A stretch of 64,000 nucleotides of DNA from Microvirga aerilata (GTDB lineage: Bacteria > Pseudomonadota > Alphaproteobacteria > Rhizobiales > Beijerinckiaceae). The translations under genes were made by a program, and so were the position numbers. Each line of letters starts with the position of its first letter. The first letter of the stretch is position 1. The stretch covers positions 42,646-106,645 of the forward strand of contig NZ_JAEQMY010000017.1 in assembly GCF_016743775.1 (NCBI RefSeq), read 5' to 3'. Below the pieces are notes generated by a model. That model was not told where the DNA came from, made no database searches, and worked only from the letters and a program-made list of their open reading frames with translations. This document shows, piece after piece, positions 55,634 to 64,000 of this stretch.

Positions 55634-56482
55634 ATGTTCGATGCGGTGGCCTTTGCGGGCGGGGGTAATCGCTGCTACTGGCAGGGCGGCTTCTGGGAGG
55701 CGGCGGCGCCGCTTGTGGGCATCAGGCCCAAAATGGTCATCGGCGTCAGCGCGGGTGCCTGGTCCGCCTGTTACAGCCTTCTCGGCCTTGGCCGGCGGGT
55801 CAACGAAATGGTGGCGCAGGGCTGCAGCCTCGGACGGCGCAACTTCGAATGGCGCGCCTGGCGCAGCGAAGGCTCGCCCTGGCCGGTCTCGCTCATGTAT
55901 CGCAGCCTGATCGAGAACTTTGTCGATGAAAGCACGCTGCAGCGCCTCAAGCAGGGTCCCGACGTCCTGATCGGTCTTGCCCGCAAGCCGCGCCGCCTTC
56001 CTCTGTCGCTTGCCGTTCCCCTGGGCCTCGCAACCTATCAGATCGAGAAGACGTGGCGCTCCCCGGTCCATCCGCGCGGCGGACGGGCCTTGGGGTTCCG
56101 TCCGGAATTCGTGCGGGTGCAGGATCTTGCCTCTCCGGAGGATCTTTTGGCGGCGTTCATGGCAAGCGCCAGCGTACCGCCCTTCATGCCGGTCGGACGG
56201 GTCGGCGGCATGGCGGCCCTCGACGGCGGGCTCGTGGACAACGTGCCGATCGAGCCCTTGCTTCCGGTGGAAGCACAGGGCGGCAAGACCCTGGTGATTC
56301 TCTCCCGCCTCTACTGCGCTTTCCCAAAGGTAAGCGGCCGCACCTATGTCCAGCCGTCGGAGCCGGTTCCCATCGGCCAGTTCGACATCACCAATCCCGC
56401 GGGGATCCGGAAGGCCTACGAAATGGGGCTGAAGGATGGGGAAGCCTTCGCCCGGCGTATCAGGATGCAAACGTCCCCTTAG
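55634..56482 (+). CDS. Patatin-like phospholipase
   Basis: A 282-residue lipid acyl hydrolase. The oxyanion loop is AFAGGGNRCYW, the nucleophile elbow GVSAG holds the catalytic serine, and DGG in ALDGGLVDNVPIEPL completes the Ser-Asp dyad. The oxyanion GGGNR is intact. It likely acts on membrane or storage lipids in the cytosol. It is cotranscribed with marR, 6 bases upstream. Confidence 0.9.
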   Translation: MFDAVAFAGGGNRCYWQGGFWEAAAPLVGIRPKMVIGVSAGAWSACYSLLGLGRRVNEMVAQGCSLGRRNFEWRAWRSEGSPWPVSLMYRSLIENFVDESTLQRLKQGPDVLIGLARKPRRLPLSLAVPLGLATYQIEKTWRSPVHPRGGRALGFRPEFVRVQDLASPEDLLAAFMASASVPPFMPVGRVGGMAALDGGLVDNVPIEPLLPVEAQGGKTLVILSRLYCAFPKVSGRTYVQPSEPVPIGQFDITNPAGIRKAYEMGLKDGEAFARRIRMQTSP

Positions 56483-56657
56483 AGACCCCGCTTCAACAGT
56501 CCTGAACTTTGTAACGGCGTTAAGGGTCCATTCACCCTGATCCATGCATCTGCGGCCAAGCCAGCACATGATCACCGGTCTGCCCCAAAGAGGTCACAGC
56601 CCTGCAGATCATAGGGGCAGGTTGTCGAAACAGCCTGCATTTTTTTAGAGAGGACCA

Positions 56658-56846
56658 ATGACCCAGCAAGCTTCAGACCGCGTGATCCAGCAAGGACAGC
56701 CTTATGCGGCCCGGTCGATCCCGGCGTTCAAGGCCGTCGCTCTTCCGGCTCTCGCCGCAGCCGTTCAGGCAGCCAAGCGGCAGCCGGACCGTCAGAAGAC
56801 TTCCGAACTGCCCGCGATCCTGCGCAAGGAAGCCGTACTGGGCTGA
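56658..56846 (+). CDS. Small hypothetical protein
   Basis: A 62-residue protein, rich in Gln, Ala and Lys, with a helix AFKAVALPALAAAVQAAKR. No known domain. AGAGGA is well placed before the ATG, and a terminator hairpin follows, which supports it as a separate transcribed unit. Confidence 0.65.
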   Translation: MTQQASDRVIQQGQPYAARSIPAFKAVALPALAAAVQAAKRQPDRQKTSELPAILRKEAVLG

Positions 56847-56862
56847 TGCCCTCAATGAAGAA

Positions 56863-56883
56863 GAGCGCCCCTCAAGGGCGCTC
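56863..56883. terminator. Terminator hairpin
   Basis: GAGCGCCC-CTCAA-GGGCGCTC forms an 8-bp stem 14 bases after the stop of the small gene. It ends that transcript and lies between two convergent genes. Confidence 0.75.
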
Positions 56884-56897
56884 CGCCTACAGTCGTT

Positions 56898-56918
56898 CCC
56901 TGCCTCTGACAGGCAGGG
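56898..56918. terminator. Terminator hairpin of the L,D-transpeptidase gene
   Basis: CCCTGCC-TCTGACA-GGCAGGG is a 7-bp stem just after the minus-strand stop, so it probably ends the leftward transcript. Confidence 0.65.
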
Positions 56919-56925
56919 GATCGCC

Positions 56926-57513
56926 CTAGCGCACGATGACCTTCGTGTTCAGGGACACGCGATTGTAGAGGTCGATCACGTCTATGTTGCGCATCCGGAT
57001 GCAGCCCGAGGACACGGCCATGCCGATCTTCTCGGGCTCGTTGGTGCCGTGGATGCGATAAAGGGTGTCCTTGTTGCCCTCATAGAGGTAGAGCGCCCGC
57101 GCGCCCAAGGGGTTGTTGGGGCCGCCCTTTGTGTACTGCACATGAGGCCAGCGGGCCTTCATCTCGGCCGGCGGGTTCCAATCCGGCCATTCAGCCTTGC
57201 GGGCGATGGTCGATGTGCCGGTCCAGCCATAGGCCTCGTCGCCGACGGCCACGCCGTAGCGGATCGCCTTCCTGTTGGCCTGTACGTAGTAGAGCTGGCG
57301 CTCCTTGGTATCGACCACGATGGTGCCCGGCGCCTCGCCCGTCGGATCGTCGACGATGTAGCGGCCGAAGCGCGGATCATCCTCAGCCTGCGGCATCTGC
57401 GCCATCCATTCGGTATCGCGGGCGGAGACCTGGGGCTCCGGAACGCCCTTGAAATTGCATCCGGCCAGGGCCGTCACCATTGCCAAGATGAGGGGCAGAT
57501 TGAAAAGGCGCAT
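56926..57513 (-). CDS. L,D-transpeptidase lipoprotein
   Basis: A 195-residue cell-wall enzyme. It begins with a lipoprotein signal (MRLFNLPLILAMVTALAGC; lipobox LAGC, cysteine 19). The YkuD catalytic domain has YRIHGTNEP and the active-site cysteine C171 in SSGCIRMRNIDVIDLY. It forms 3-3 peptidoglycan cross-links or attaches proteins to peptidoglycan in the periplasm. The long frame starts at 57699, but the ATG at 57513 is the only start that gives a signal peptide. Confidence 0.92.
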   Translation of the reverse strand: MRLFNLPLILAMVTALAGCNFKGVPEPQVSARDTEWMAQMPQAEDDPRFGRYIVDDPTGEAPGTIVVDTKERQLYYVQANRKAIRYGVAVGDEAYGWTGTSTIARKAEWPDWNPPAEMKARWPHVQYTKGGPNNPLGARALYLYEGNKDTLYRIHGTNEPEKIGMAVSSGCIRMRNIDVIDLYNRVSLNTKVIVR

Positions 57514-57707
57514 TGTGTACAGCTCTGGGGCTCGGCTCGGGTCGAGCCAGGAGGGTGTTTCGGGCGGGGTTACAGGCCGGGATACCGGCAATTCGAATCG
57601 CAACGCACCATGGCACGGCTCAGCTCTGGAATGTGTTGCATCGCAACAACATAGACAGGCGCTCGTGAGGCTGCGACACTGATCGGCGTCCTCATTCAAG
57701 AAGATCC

Positions 57708-58649
57708 ATGTCCACGCTCTACATCACCCATCCCGCCGGCCTCGATCATCAGACCCCGCTCGGGCATCCCGAGCGGCCCGACCGCATCCGTGCCATCGAA
57801 CGCGCCATCGAAAAGGAGCGCTTTACATTGCTGAGGCGCGATCAGGCCCCGATGGCCGAGATGGAGAGCCTCGCCCTCGCCCATCCGGAGGATTACATCG
57901 TGCGCCTTCGCGACATCAGCCCCCGGGAGGGGCTGGTGAGGATCGACGAGGATACGGTCATGTCGCCCGGCACCTACGAGGCGGCCCTGCGGGGCGCCGG
58001 CGGTGCGGTGATGGCCGTGGACGAGGTGATGTCGGGCCGGGCCGCCAACGCTTTTGTGGCCATGCGCCCGCCAGGGCACCATGCCGAGCGGGTCCGGGCC
58101 ATGGGCTTCTGCTTCTTCAACAACGCGGCCGTTGCCGCTCGCCACGCTCAGAAGCGCTTCGGGGCCGAACGGGTCGCCATCTTCGATTGGGACGTGCATC
58201 ACGGCAACGGTACCCAGGACATCTTCTGGGATGACGCCAGCGTGCTCTACTGCTCCACCCATGAGGCGCCTCTCTATCCAGGGACCGGCGCGTTGTCCGA
58301 AACCGGCGAGCACGGCACCATCGTCAACGCGCCTCTGAACGCAGGCGACGGGAGCGAGGCCTTTCGGGAAGCGGTGGACAGCGTCATCCTCCCGCGCATG
58401 GATGCGTTCGCCCCCGACCTGATCATCATCTCGGCAGGCTTCGATGCCCATTGGCGCGATCCGCTTGCCAGCCTGAACCTCACGGAATCCGATTTCGCCT
58501 GGGCCACGCAAAAGCTGATGGGGCTCGCCGACAAGCGCTGCGGCCAGCGGATCGTGTCGCTTCTCGAGGGCGGCTACGATCTCGAGGGCCTCTCGAAATC
58601 GGTCTCCTTCCATCTCGACGCCCTCATGGGGCGCGAGACGGGCGCGTAA
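57708..58649 (+). CDS. Histone deacetylase-family amidohydrolase
   Basis: A 313-residue zinc amidohydrolase of the HDAC/acetoin-utilisation/acetylpolyamine deacetylase family: [27 protein letters not shown] (catalytic histidines), [10 protein letters not shown] (zinc ligands), [12 protein letters not shown] (zinc Asp) and LEGGYDL. It removes acetyl groups from amines or lysines. Substrate unknown. The ATG is 59 bases from the discarded upstream part of the L,D-transpeptidase frame and diverges from that gene. Confidence 0.93.
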   Translation: MSTLYITHPAGLDHQTPLGHPERPDRIRAIERAIEKERFTLLRRDQAPMAEMESLALAHPEDYIVRLRDISPREGLVRIDEDTVMSPGTYEAALRGAGGAVMAVDEVMSGRAANAFVAMRPPGHHAERVRAMGFCFFNNAAVAARHAQKRFGAERVAIFDWDVHHGNGTQDIFWDDASVLYCSTHEAPLYPGTGALSETGEHGTIVNAPLNAGDGSEAFREAVDSVILPRMDAFAPDLIIISAGFDAHWRDPLASLNLTESDFAWATQKLMGLADKRCGQRIVSLLEGGYDLEGLSKSVSFHLDALMGRETGA

Positions 58650-58681
58650 GGCAAGAAATCCGTGGCAACAACTATATGATC

Positions 58682-58774
58682 GGATCCCCTCGCCCTCGGC
58701 TCGCCGGGGATGACAGCACTGCGCCCCCTCGGTGTCATTCCCAGCCGAGCGCAGCGGAGGGGAAGGGAATCCAT
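58682..58774. repeat. Intergenic palindromic repeat, copy 1
   Basis: An imperfect inverted repeat with arms GGATCCCCTCGCCCTCGGCT and CGGAGGGGAAGGGAATCC, and conserved inner motifs GGGGATGACA and TGTCATTCCC. A very similar unit occurs at 63795-63908. It follows the deacetylase gene and could fold into a long hairpin in RNA. Confidence 0.7.
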
Positions 58775-58843
58775 CGCTGAAGCGCTTGTCAGCGCATCCC
58801 CCGGCACCTCCTTAGGGCTGAGGATAAACCCTGAGGTGCACCC

Positions 58844-59929
58844 TCAGCCCTCGATCGGCTCCTGGCCCAACAGCTCGATGCCGAAGCCGCTGAGGCCGAT
58901 ATAGGAGCGGCTCGAGGTTGCCAGGTTGCGGATGGAGACGACGCCCAGGTCCTTCAGGATCTGGGCTCCCAGACCGACCTCGCGCCACTGGCTCGAGCGC
59001 ATGGCTTCCGATCCGGCCTCCTCGTGCTCGCTGAAGTTGGTCGTCGGGACGCCTGCCGTGCCGTCGCGCAGGTAAACCAGCACGCCCCGGCCCTCCTTGA
59101 CGAACAACTGCAGGGCGGCGGACACGGTTTTCCCGCCCTCGAACACATCGGTGAGCGCATTGGCGCGGTGCAGGCGCACGGGAATGTTCGTGCCGTCGCC
59201 GATGCGGCCATGGACCAGGGCCATGTGCTGCACGCTGTCGAAGGGCGTCGAATAGGCATAGCCCGTGAACGAACCCCACTGGGTTTCCACCGGGAAGGTG
59301 GCGATGCGCTCGACGAGCTTTTCCCGCGCCTGTCGATAGGCGATGAGGTCTGCGACCGAGATGCGTCGCAGGCCGTGCTTCTCGGCGAAGGCGGCAATCT
59401 GATCGCCCTTCATCACGGTGCCGTCATCGTTGGCAAGCTCGCAGATCACCCCCACCGGCGGCAGGTTCGCCAGCTTGCACAGATCGACGGCCGCTTCCGT
59501 ATGGCCGGAGCGCATCAGCACGCCGCCGTCCTTGGCGACGAGCGGAAAAACGTGGCCGGGGCGCACGAAGTCGCTTGCTCCCATGTTGTTGTTGGCGAGC
59601 GCCCGCACGGTGTTCGAGCGCTGCTCGGCCGAGATGCCGGTGGTCAGGCCGTGCTTGACGTCGACCGTGACGGTAAACGCCGTGCCGAGAGGCGCATCGT
59701 TCGACGACACCATGGGGTCGAGCCGCAGGCGGCGGGCCTCGGCGGCCGTTACGGGCGCGCAGACGATGCCGCAGGTGTTGCGAATGATGAAGGCCATCTT
59801 CTCCGGGGTGCAGAGCGAGGCCGCAACGATGAGATCGCCCTCGTTCTCGCGGTCGTCGTCGTCCGTGACGATGACGATCTCGCCGCGGGCAAAGGCTTCG
59901 ATGGCTTCGGTGACGCTATGGCTCGACAT
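58844..59929 (-). CDS. ribB: 3,4-dihydroxy-2-butanone-4-phosphate synthase (RibBX type)
   Basis: A 361-residue protein that makes the four-carbon unit of riboflavin from ribulose-5-phosphate. The N-terminal half is a complete DHBP synthase (DDDDRENEGDLIVAA, RRLRLDPM, DFVRPGHVFPL, GHTEAAVDLCKLA). The C-terminal half has the GTP cyclohydrolase II fold but no zinc cysteines, since the CxGDxxxxxxCDC segment is replaced by GRIGDGTNIPVRLHR. This fits RibBX of alphaproteobacteria, in which the second domain is not a functional RibA. The ATG at 59929 is chosen over the longer start at 59959. Confidence 0.93.
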   Translation of the reverse strand: MSSHSVTEAIEAFARGEIVIVTDDDDRENEGDLIVAASLCTPEKMAFIIRNTCGIVCAPVTAAEARRLRLDPMVSSNDAPLGTAFTVTVDVKHGLTTGISAEQRSNTVRALANNNMGASDFVRPGHVFPLVAKDGGVLMRSGHTEAAVDLCKLANLPPVGVICELANDDGTVMKGDQIAAFAEKHGLRRISVADLIAYRQAREKLVERIATFPVETQWGSFTGYAYSTPFDSVQHMALVHGRIGDGTNIPVRLHRANALTDVFEGGKTVSAALQLFVKEGRGVLVYLRDGTAGVPTTNFSEHEEAGSEAMRSSQWREVGLGAQILKDLGVVSIRNLATSSRSYIGLSGFGIELLGQEPIEG

Positions 59930-59965
59930 ATGGATCTCTGCTGATTGCGTGCCGTGCACGATGCT

Positions 59966-61078
59966 TTACTGGAAGGGCCAGGCGGCGCCATCCCCCACTT
60001 GGCCGCGATGGCGCAAGAGATGGTCTGCCAAAACGCAAGCCACCATCGCCTCGCCCACCGGCACCGCCCGGATGCCCACGCAGGGGTCGTGGCGGCCTTT
60101 GGTCATGACCTCGGCCTCTGCGCCGGAGCGCGTCACGCTGGAGCGGGGCGTCAGGATCGACGAGGTGGGCTTCACGGCAAAGCGGCAAACCACCTGCTGA
60201 CCCGTGGAGATGCCGCCGAGGACGCCGCCCGCATGGTTCGACAGGAACGTGGGCGCACCCTGGTTGCCCGGACGCATCTCGTCCGCGTTCTCCTCGCCGC
60301 GAAGAGCCGCCGCCGCGAAGCCGTCTCCGATTTCGACGCCTTTGACCGCGTTGATCGACATGAGCGCCGCGGCGAGATCAGAATCGAGCTTGCCGTAGAC
60401 CGGTGCCCCGAGGCCGGCGGGAACGCCCTCCGCCACGACCTCCAGAACCGCCCCGATGGAGGAACCGGCCTTGCGCAACCCGTCCAGGTATTCCTCGTAG
60501 AAGGCGGCAGCCTTCGCGTCCGGGCAGAAGAAGGGATTGCGGGACACCTCGTCCCAATCCCAATTGCCCCGGTCGACGGCATGGGGGCCCATCTGCACCA
60601 GCGCGCCGCGGATCGTGACGCCGGACAGAACCTTGCGGGCCACGGCGCCGGCCGCCACGCGGGCCGCCGTCTCGCGGGCCGAGGAGCGTCCGCCGCCGCG
60701 ATAGTCGCGGATCCCGTATTTCACGTCATAGGTGAAATCCGCATGTCCCGGGCGGTAGGACTCCTTGATCTCGGAGTAGTCCTTGGAGCGCTGGTCCACG
60801 TTCTCGATCAGGAGCGCGATGGGCGTTCCGGTCGTCACCTGCCGGCCCGTGCGCTCGTCGGTGAAGACGCCGGAGAGGATCTTCACCTGATCCGGTTCCT
60901 GGCGCTGCGTGGTGAAGCGCGACTGGCCTGGGCGGCGACGGTCGAGCTCCGCCTGGATCTCGGCGGCCTCGAGCGGGATCATCGGCGGGCAGCCGTCGAC
61001 CACGCAGCCGAGCGCGGGCCCGTGGCTTTCGCCGAAGGTGGTGACGCGGAAAAGATGACCGAAGGTGTTGTGGGACAT
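59966..61078 (-). CDS. aroC: Chorismate synthase
   Basis: A 370-residue enzyme that turns 5-enolpyruvylshikimate-3-phosphate into chorismate, using reduced FMN. Hallmarks are [70 protein letters not shown] and [16 protein letters not shown]. Length and start are normal. It lies just upstream of ribB on the same strand, with about 37 bases between them. Confidence 0.97.
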   Translation of the reverse strand: MSHNTFGHLFRVTTFGESHGPALGCVVDGCPPMIPLEAAEIQAELDRRRPGQSRFTTQRQEPDQVKILSGVFTDERTGRQVTTGTPIALLIENVDQRSKDYSEIKESYRPGHADFTYDVKYGIRDYRGGGRSSARETAARVAAGAVARKVLSGVTIRGALVQMGPHAVDRGNWDWDEVSRNPFFCPDAKAAAFYEEYLDGLRKAGSSIGAVLEVVAEGVPAGLGAPVYGKLDSDLAAALMSINAVKGVEIGDGFAAAALRGEENADEMRPGNQGAPTFLSNHAGGVLGGISTGQQVVCRFAVKPTSSILTPRSSVTRSGAEAEVMTKGRHDPCVGIRAVPVGEAMVACVLADHLLRHRGQVGDGAAWPFQ

Positions 61079-61200
61079 GGCGCTTCTTCAGGGTTCAGGG
61101 CGTCTTAAAACCAAAGCGCCCGGGTGTCACGCCCCACGTCCGAGCGCCCCCAGGCGCAGGCGAGCGTCCATTCCCACAGTCGCTAAGGCCGCAGGGCAGG

Positions 61201-62610
61201 TCAGCTTGCCTGCCTCATCGCCTTGTCGAGAAGCCGAAAGAGCCGGTCGTCGGTGCATTGCGCCACGTTGAAGCGAAGAAATCCGGTCATGGTCTGGGGC
61301 GGGCTGAAGACGTTGCCCGGTGCGAGAATGACCCCATCCGCGAGGGCTTGGCGCGCCACATGGGCCGCATCCAGGCCATCGGGCAGCCGGCACCAGAGAA
61401 ACATGCCCGCCCTGGGCTCTATCCACGGCTCGATGCCAAGCATCCTCAGTCGCGGGAGCGTCGCCGCCCTCGCCTCGGCCAGGCGCGCCCGGAGAATCTC
61501 CTTATGCTTGCGGTAAGCTCCGCTGCTCAGCACATTGAGAACAAGCTCCTCCGTGAGGCGGCTGCTGGAGAATCCTGTGGCGATCCGGTGATCGGTCAGC
61601 TTGTCGATCCAGCCGTGGCTGCTGGCGATGTAACCGCAGCGGAACGAGGCCGAGAGCGTCTTGGAGAAGCTGCCGACCCGCACCACATGGTCGAGCCCGT
61701 CGAGAGCAGCCAGGCGCGGGGCAGGTTCGGTCTCGAAATCCGCGAAGATATCGTCCTCGATGATGAAGAGATCGTGCTGCTCGGCCAGCTTCAGGACTTT
61801 GTGGGCGGTCACCGCCGACAGCATTGCTCCGGTAGGGTTGTGGAGACCGGAATTGGTGATGTAGAGGCGGGGCCGGTGCTCGGAGAGAGCCTGCTCGAAC
61901 AGGGCAATGTCGGGCCCGCTCGCCGTATAGGGAACGCCGACGACCTTGGCCTGATGAGCGCGCAGCAGAGCGAGGAAGTTGAAATAGCAGGGGTCGTCCA
62001 CCAGCACGGCATCCCCTGGCTGGAGCAGGAGGCGGCACACGAGATCGATGGCCTGAGACCCTGATTCCGTGAGCAGGATCTGGTCGGGCCCTGCCTGCAG
62101 GCCCTGCTCGGCCATCCGCCGCGACAGGTACTGCCGCAGGGCTGTCAGTCCGAGAGGAGAGCCGTAGTCGGTGAGCCCGGTTCGGTCCTTCATCTTGGCC
62201 AGGGAGCGCAGCGAGCGACGGATATCTTCCTCCGGCATCCAATGGCTCGGGAGCCAACCGCATCCTGGCTTCAACATACCGTTTCCGGCTTCCAGCGATT
62301 GCCGCGAAACCCAGAAGGGGTCGATGGAGCGGTCGAGACGCGGGGCCATGTCGGCCAGAGACAAGGGAGGAAGCGGGGCGGCATTGTAGAAGCCCGAGCC
62401 CGGCCGGGAACTGATGATGCCCTCCGCCAGAAGCCGGTCGTAGGCCTCGACGACGGTGGATTTGGACACCCCCATGGTCTCCACGGTAGCACGGATCGAG
62501 GGGAGCTTCGCCCCTGGGGGCAAGGACCGGCCGGCAATCTGGCCGCGGATCGCCGCCATGACGCGCTCGACCTGCGTTCCGGAGCGCCGTCGGGCTGGTG
62601 CATCGTCCAC
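61201..62610 (-). CDS. MocR-type regulator (GntR HTH fused to aminotransferase)
   Basis: A 469-residue regulator. Residues about 15-75 are a GntR winged helix (RGQIAGRSLPPGAKLPSIRAT, STVVEAYDRLLAEGIISS). The rest is a class I aminotransferase-like domain, with the PLP lysine in SFSKTLSASFR. Such proteins sense PLP or an amine and control a neighbouring gene. The divergent EamA exporter gene is the obvious target. The start is a GTG with GGAGAG 7 bases upstream. Confidence 0.92.
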   Translation of the reverse strand: MDDAPARRRSGTQVERVMAAIRGQIAGRSLPPGAKLPSIRATVETMGVSKSTVVEAYDRLLAEGIISSRPGSGFYNAAPLPPLSLADMAPRLDRSIDPFWVSRQSLEAGNGMLKPGCGWLPSHWMPEEDIRRSLRSLAKMKDRTGLTDYGSPLGLTALRQYLSRRMAEQGLQAGPDQILLTESGSQAIDLVCRLLLQPGDAVLVDDPCYFNFLALLRAHQAKVVGVPYTASGPDIALFEQALSEHRPRLYITNSGLHNPTGAMLSAVTAHKVLKLAEQHDLFIIEDDIFADFETEPAPRLAALDGLDHVVRVGSFSKTLSASFRCGYIASSHGWIDKLTDHRIATGFSSSRLTEELVLNVLSSGAYRKHKEILRARLAEARAATLPRLRMLGIEPWIEPRAGMFLWCRLPDGLDAAHVARQALADGVILAPGNVFSPPQTMTGFLRFNVAQCTDDRLFRLLDKAMRQAS

Positions 62611-62630
62611 TGTACTGCTCTCCGTTCCAT

Positions 62631-62650
62631 TACAGTTTTATCAAACTGTA
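62631..62650. promoter_or_regulatory. Candidate MocR operator
   Basis: TACAGTTT-TATC-AAACTGTA is a perfect 8-bp inverted repeat with a 4-base spacer in the 104-base divergent region. Directly after it, ACTGTACC occurs twice in tandem (62645-62662 region), and TACTG motifs lie on the other side. Direct plus inverted repeats are usual for MocR regulators. Confidence 0.6.
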
Positions 62651-62714
62651 CCGTACTGTACCTGGAAAAGCCATGTTGCCCGACTGAAAACAGGTGTGAT
62701 CGGGAGGCGACTGC

Positions 62715-63614
62715 GTGGACAGAACTACGGAAGGATGGGTGTGCGGTTTTCTGGGCGTGCTGATCTTCAGCGGATCGCTGCCGGCGACCCGCGTTGCCGT
62801 CTCAGGCTTCGACCCGCTGTTCCTCACCCTAGCGCGGGCGACCATTGCGGGCATTCTGGGGCTGGCGCTCCTGGCAGCCCTCCGCCAGAAGAGGCCAGCC
62901 CGAAATGATTACGTCCCGCTCGCGATCGTGTCTCTCGGCGTCGTGGTTGGCTTTCCGCTTCTGACCGCCCTTGCGCTCCAGCACATCACCTCCGCCCGCT
63001 CCATCGTCTTCATCGGCCTGCTGCCTCTCTGCACGGCGATCTTCGGCGTCATCCGAAGCGGCGAGCGGCCGCGGGCGGCGTTCTGGGTGTTCTCCATGCT
63101 GGGAGGAGCCTTGGTCAGCGGCTACGCTCTGATCCATGGGGATTCCACCTCTTTGTTAGGCGATGTCCTGATGCTGGGAGCCATCGTGCTGTGCGGCCTC
63201 GGCTATGCGGAAGGGGCAAAGCTCTCCCGCACGCTCGGCGGCTGGCAGGTGATCTCTTGGGCTCTTGCTCTCTCCTTGCCGCTCACGGCCGGAGGAATGC
63301 TCATTGCGCTCCCGCCGGTGTGGAACGACGTTTCCACGCCGGCCTGGCTGAGCCTTGCCTATGTTTCGTTGTTCTCCATGCTGATCGGATTCGTGTTCTG
63401 GTACCGGGGCCTGGCGCTTGGAGGCATCGCCGGCGTCGGACAGTTGCAGCTCCTGCAGCCCTTCTTCGGCCTGACGCTGTCCGCCCTGCTGCTGCAGGAG
63501 ACGGTCGGATGGCAGATGATCGCCGTAACCCTTGGGGTCATCCTCTGCGTCGCCGGCGCCAAGCGCTTTGCCGCCCCTCCCCGGGCGGCAACCATCCGCT
63601 CCGAGAATGGGTGA
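62715..63614 (+). CDS. EamA/DMT-family transporter
   Basis: A 299-residue inner-membrane exporter with ten predicted spans in two EamA repeats (GFLGVLIFSGSLPATRVAV ... and LSLAYVSLFSMLIGFVFWYRGL). This superfamily exports amino acids and metabolites. The start is a GTG with GGGAGG upstream. It diverges from the MocR gene, which probably controls it in response to an amine or amino acid. Confidence 0.92.
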   Translation: MDRTTEGWVCGFLGVLIFSGSLPATRVAVSGFDPLFLTLARATIAGILGLALLAALRQKRPARNDYVPLAIVSLGVVVGFPLLTALALQHITSARSIVFIGLLPLCTAIFGVIRSGERPRAAFWVFSMLGGALVSGYALIHGDSTSLLGDVLMLGAIVLCGLGYAEGAKLSRTLGGWQVISWALALSLPLTAGGMLIALPPVWNDVSTPAWLSLAYVSLFSMLIGFVFWYRGLALGGIAGVGQLQLLQPFFGLTLSALLLQETVGWQMIAVTLGVILCVAGAKRFAAPPRAATIRSENG

Positions 63615-64000
63615 GGATCACGAGGCCACCTTGTGCGCGGGAATTATCCTGGACGGCGTAAGCCGAACCGGGATCGTCTAACGGGAATGGCGCCCGAACC
63701 TCAACGCTGTCATCCCCGCAAAGGCAGGGAATCATGAGCACGGCGCCAAGGCTTGAGCTGATGCCCGACCGCCATGCCTCTACCGTTAGCGGTTATGGAT
63801 CCCCTTCCCTCGCTGACGCTCGCCGGGGATGACAGCGGGGCGCTGAACGTGGCGCTCCCCTCGGTGTCATTCCCGGCCGGAGCGTCAGCGGAGGGGAAGG
63901 GAATCCATGGCGCTGAGCCTAACTGTCTGGATGCGAGACCTCCTTGGCGGCAGCGACGACTTGGAGGGCTGGTGGCAAAGCGTCTGGATCGGGTGGCTTG
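63615..64000. other. Intergenic region with repeats, to window end
   Basis: No gene is supported in the last 386 bases. They hold a partial repeat (63708-63737, TGTCATCCCCGCAAAGGC and its inverted partner) and a complete palindromic unit (63795-63908). Confidence 0.5.
63795..63908. repeat. Intergenic palindromic repeat, copy 2
   Basis: Imperfect inverted repeat with outer arms ATGGATCCCCTTCCCTCGCT and GGAGGGGAAGGGAATCCAT, and inner motifs GGGGATGACAGC and TGTCATTCCC. It shares layout and most of its sequence with the unit at 58682-58774. Confidence 0.75.

Noticed and set aside
55124..56575. 483-codon open frame on the minus strand
   Set aside because: It is opposite marR and the patatin-like gene, both with intact motifs. 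No domain and no ribosome-binding site.
58650..58843. Possible CRISPR-like repeat
   Set aside because: It is a single inverted unit, not a series of direct repeats with spacers.

Overview
The window looks like a chromosomal segment from an alphaproteobacterium of the order Hyphomicrobiales, most like the Methylobacteriaceae (Microvirga type). The reasons are the high G+C coding sequence, a thu-like 3-keto-glycoside sugar operon under a LacI regulator, a RibB protein with a degenerate RibA-like tail, the BioY and MocR gene types, and intergenic palindromic repeats of a kind common in this group. The genus is an inference from gene style only.

Layout. (1) 1-22.7 kb is a surface-polysaccharide locus, read mostly leftward. 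It has a nucleotide-sugar dehydrogenase, an ABC-2 exporter pair (wzm/wzt), the dTDP-sugar genes rfbB-rfbC-rfbA without an rfbD, and several glycosyltransferases. A second block follows with a 4,6-dehydratase, a sugar nucleotidyltransferase, an SDR reductase, a DegT-type aminotransferase, a PglD/NeuD-type acetyltransferase, a methyltransferase and more glycosyltransferases. Together these would build NDP-deoxy and amino sugars, assemble a glycan and export it through the ABC pair. (2) 23.3-30.2 kb is a rightward, translationally coupled cassette: GtrA-like flippase, FAD oxidoreductase, membrane GT2-like protein without a DxD motif, SDR, TIM-barrel isomerase and GT2. A polytopic membrane protein follows, whose 3' end runs into an insertion sequence. 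This is the least standard part of the window. (3) 30.2-37 kb is an accessory stretch: an IS110-family element with a nonsense codon in its transposase, a Nudix hydrolase, a secreted PQQ-type sugar dehydrogenase fused to RTX repeats, a peptidoglycan-binding-domain protein, and an IS630-family element with two frameshifts.

(4) 37-48.8 kb is carbohydrate metabolism: a second Nudix protein, a phosphohexomutase, a Gfo/Idh oxidoreductase and a LacI repressor read leftward. Diverging from them is an ABC sugar importer (binding protein, two permeases, ATPase) followed by a TIM-barrel isomerase, a Gfo/Idh dehydrogenase and a ThuA-like protein. A perfect 14-bp palindrome lies in the divergent promoter region and is the likely LacI operator. 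(5) 48.9-64 kb is ordinary chromosomal backbone: tRNA-Gln, tRNA-Pro, small conserved proteins, DoxX, BioY, a metallo-beta-lactamase-fold hydrolase, a DUF1499 protein, MarR, a patatin-like lipase, an L,D-transpeptidase, an HDAC-family deacetylase, ribB, aroC, and a MocR regulator divergent from an EamA exporter.

Many start codons were moved inward from the longest possible frame, where a ribosome-binding site or family alignment favoured an internal start; each case is explained in its entry.
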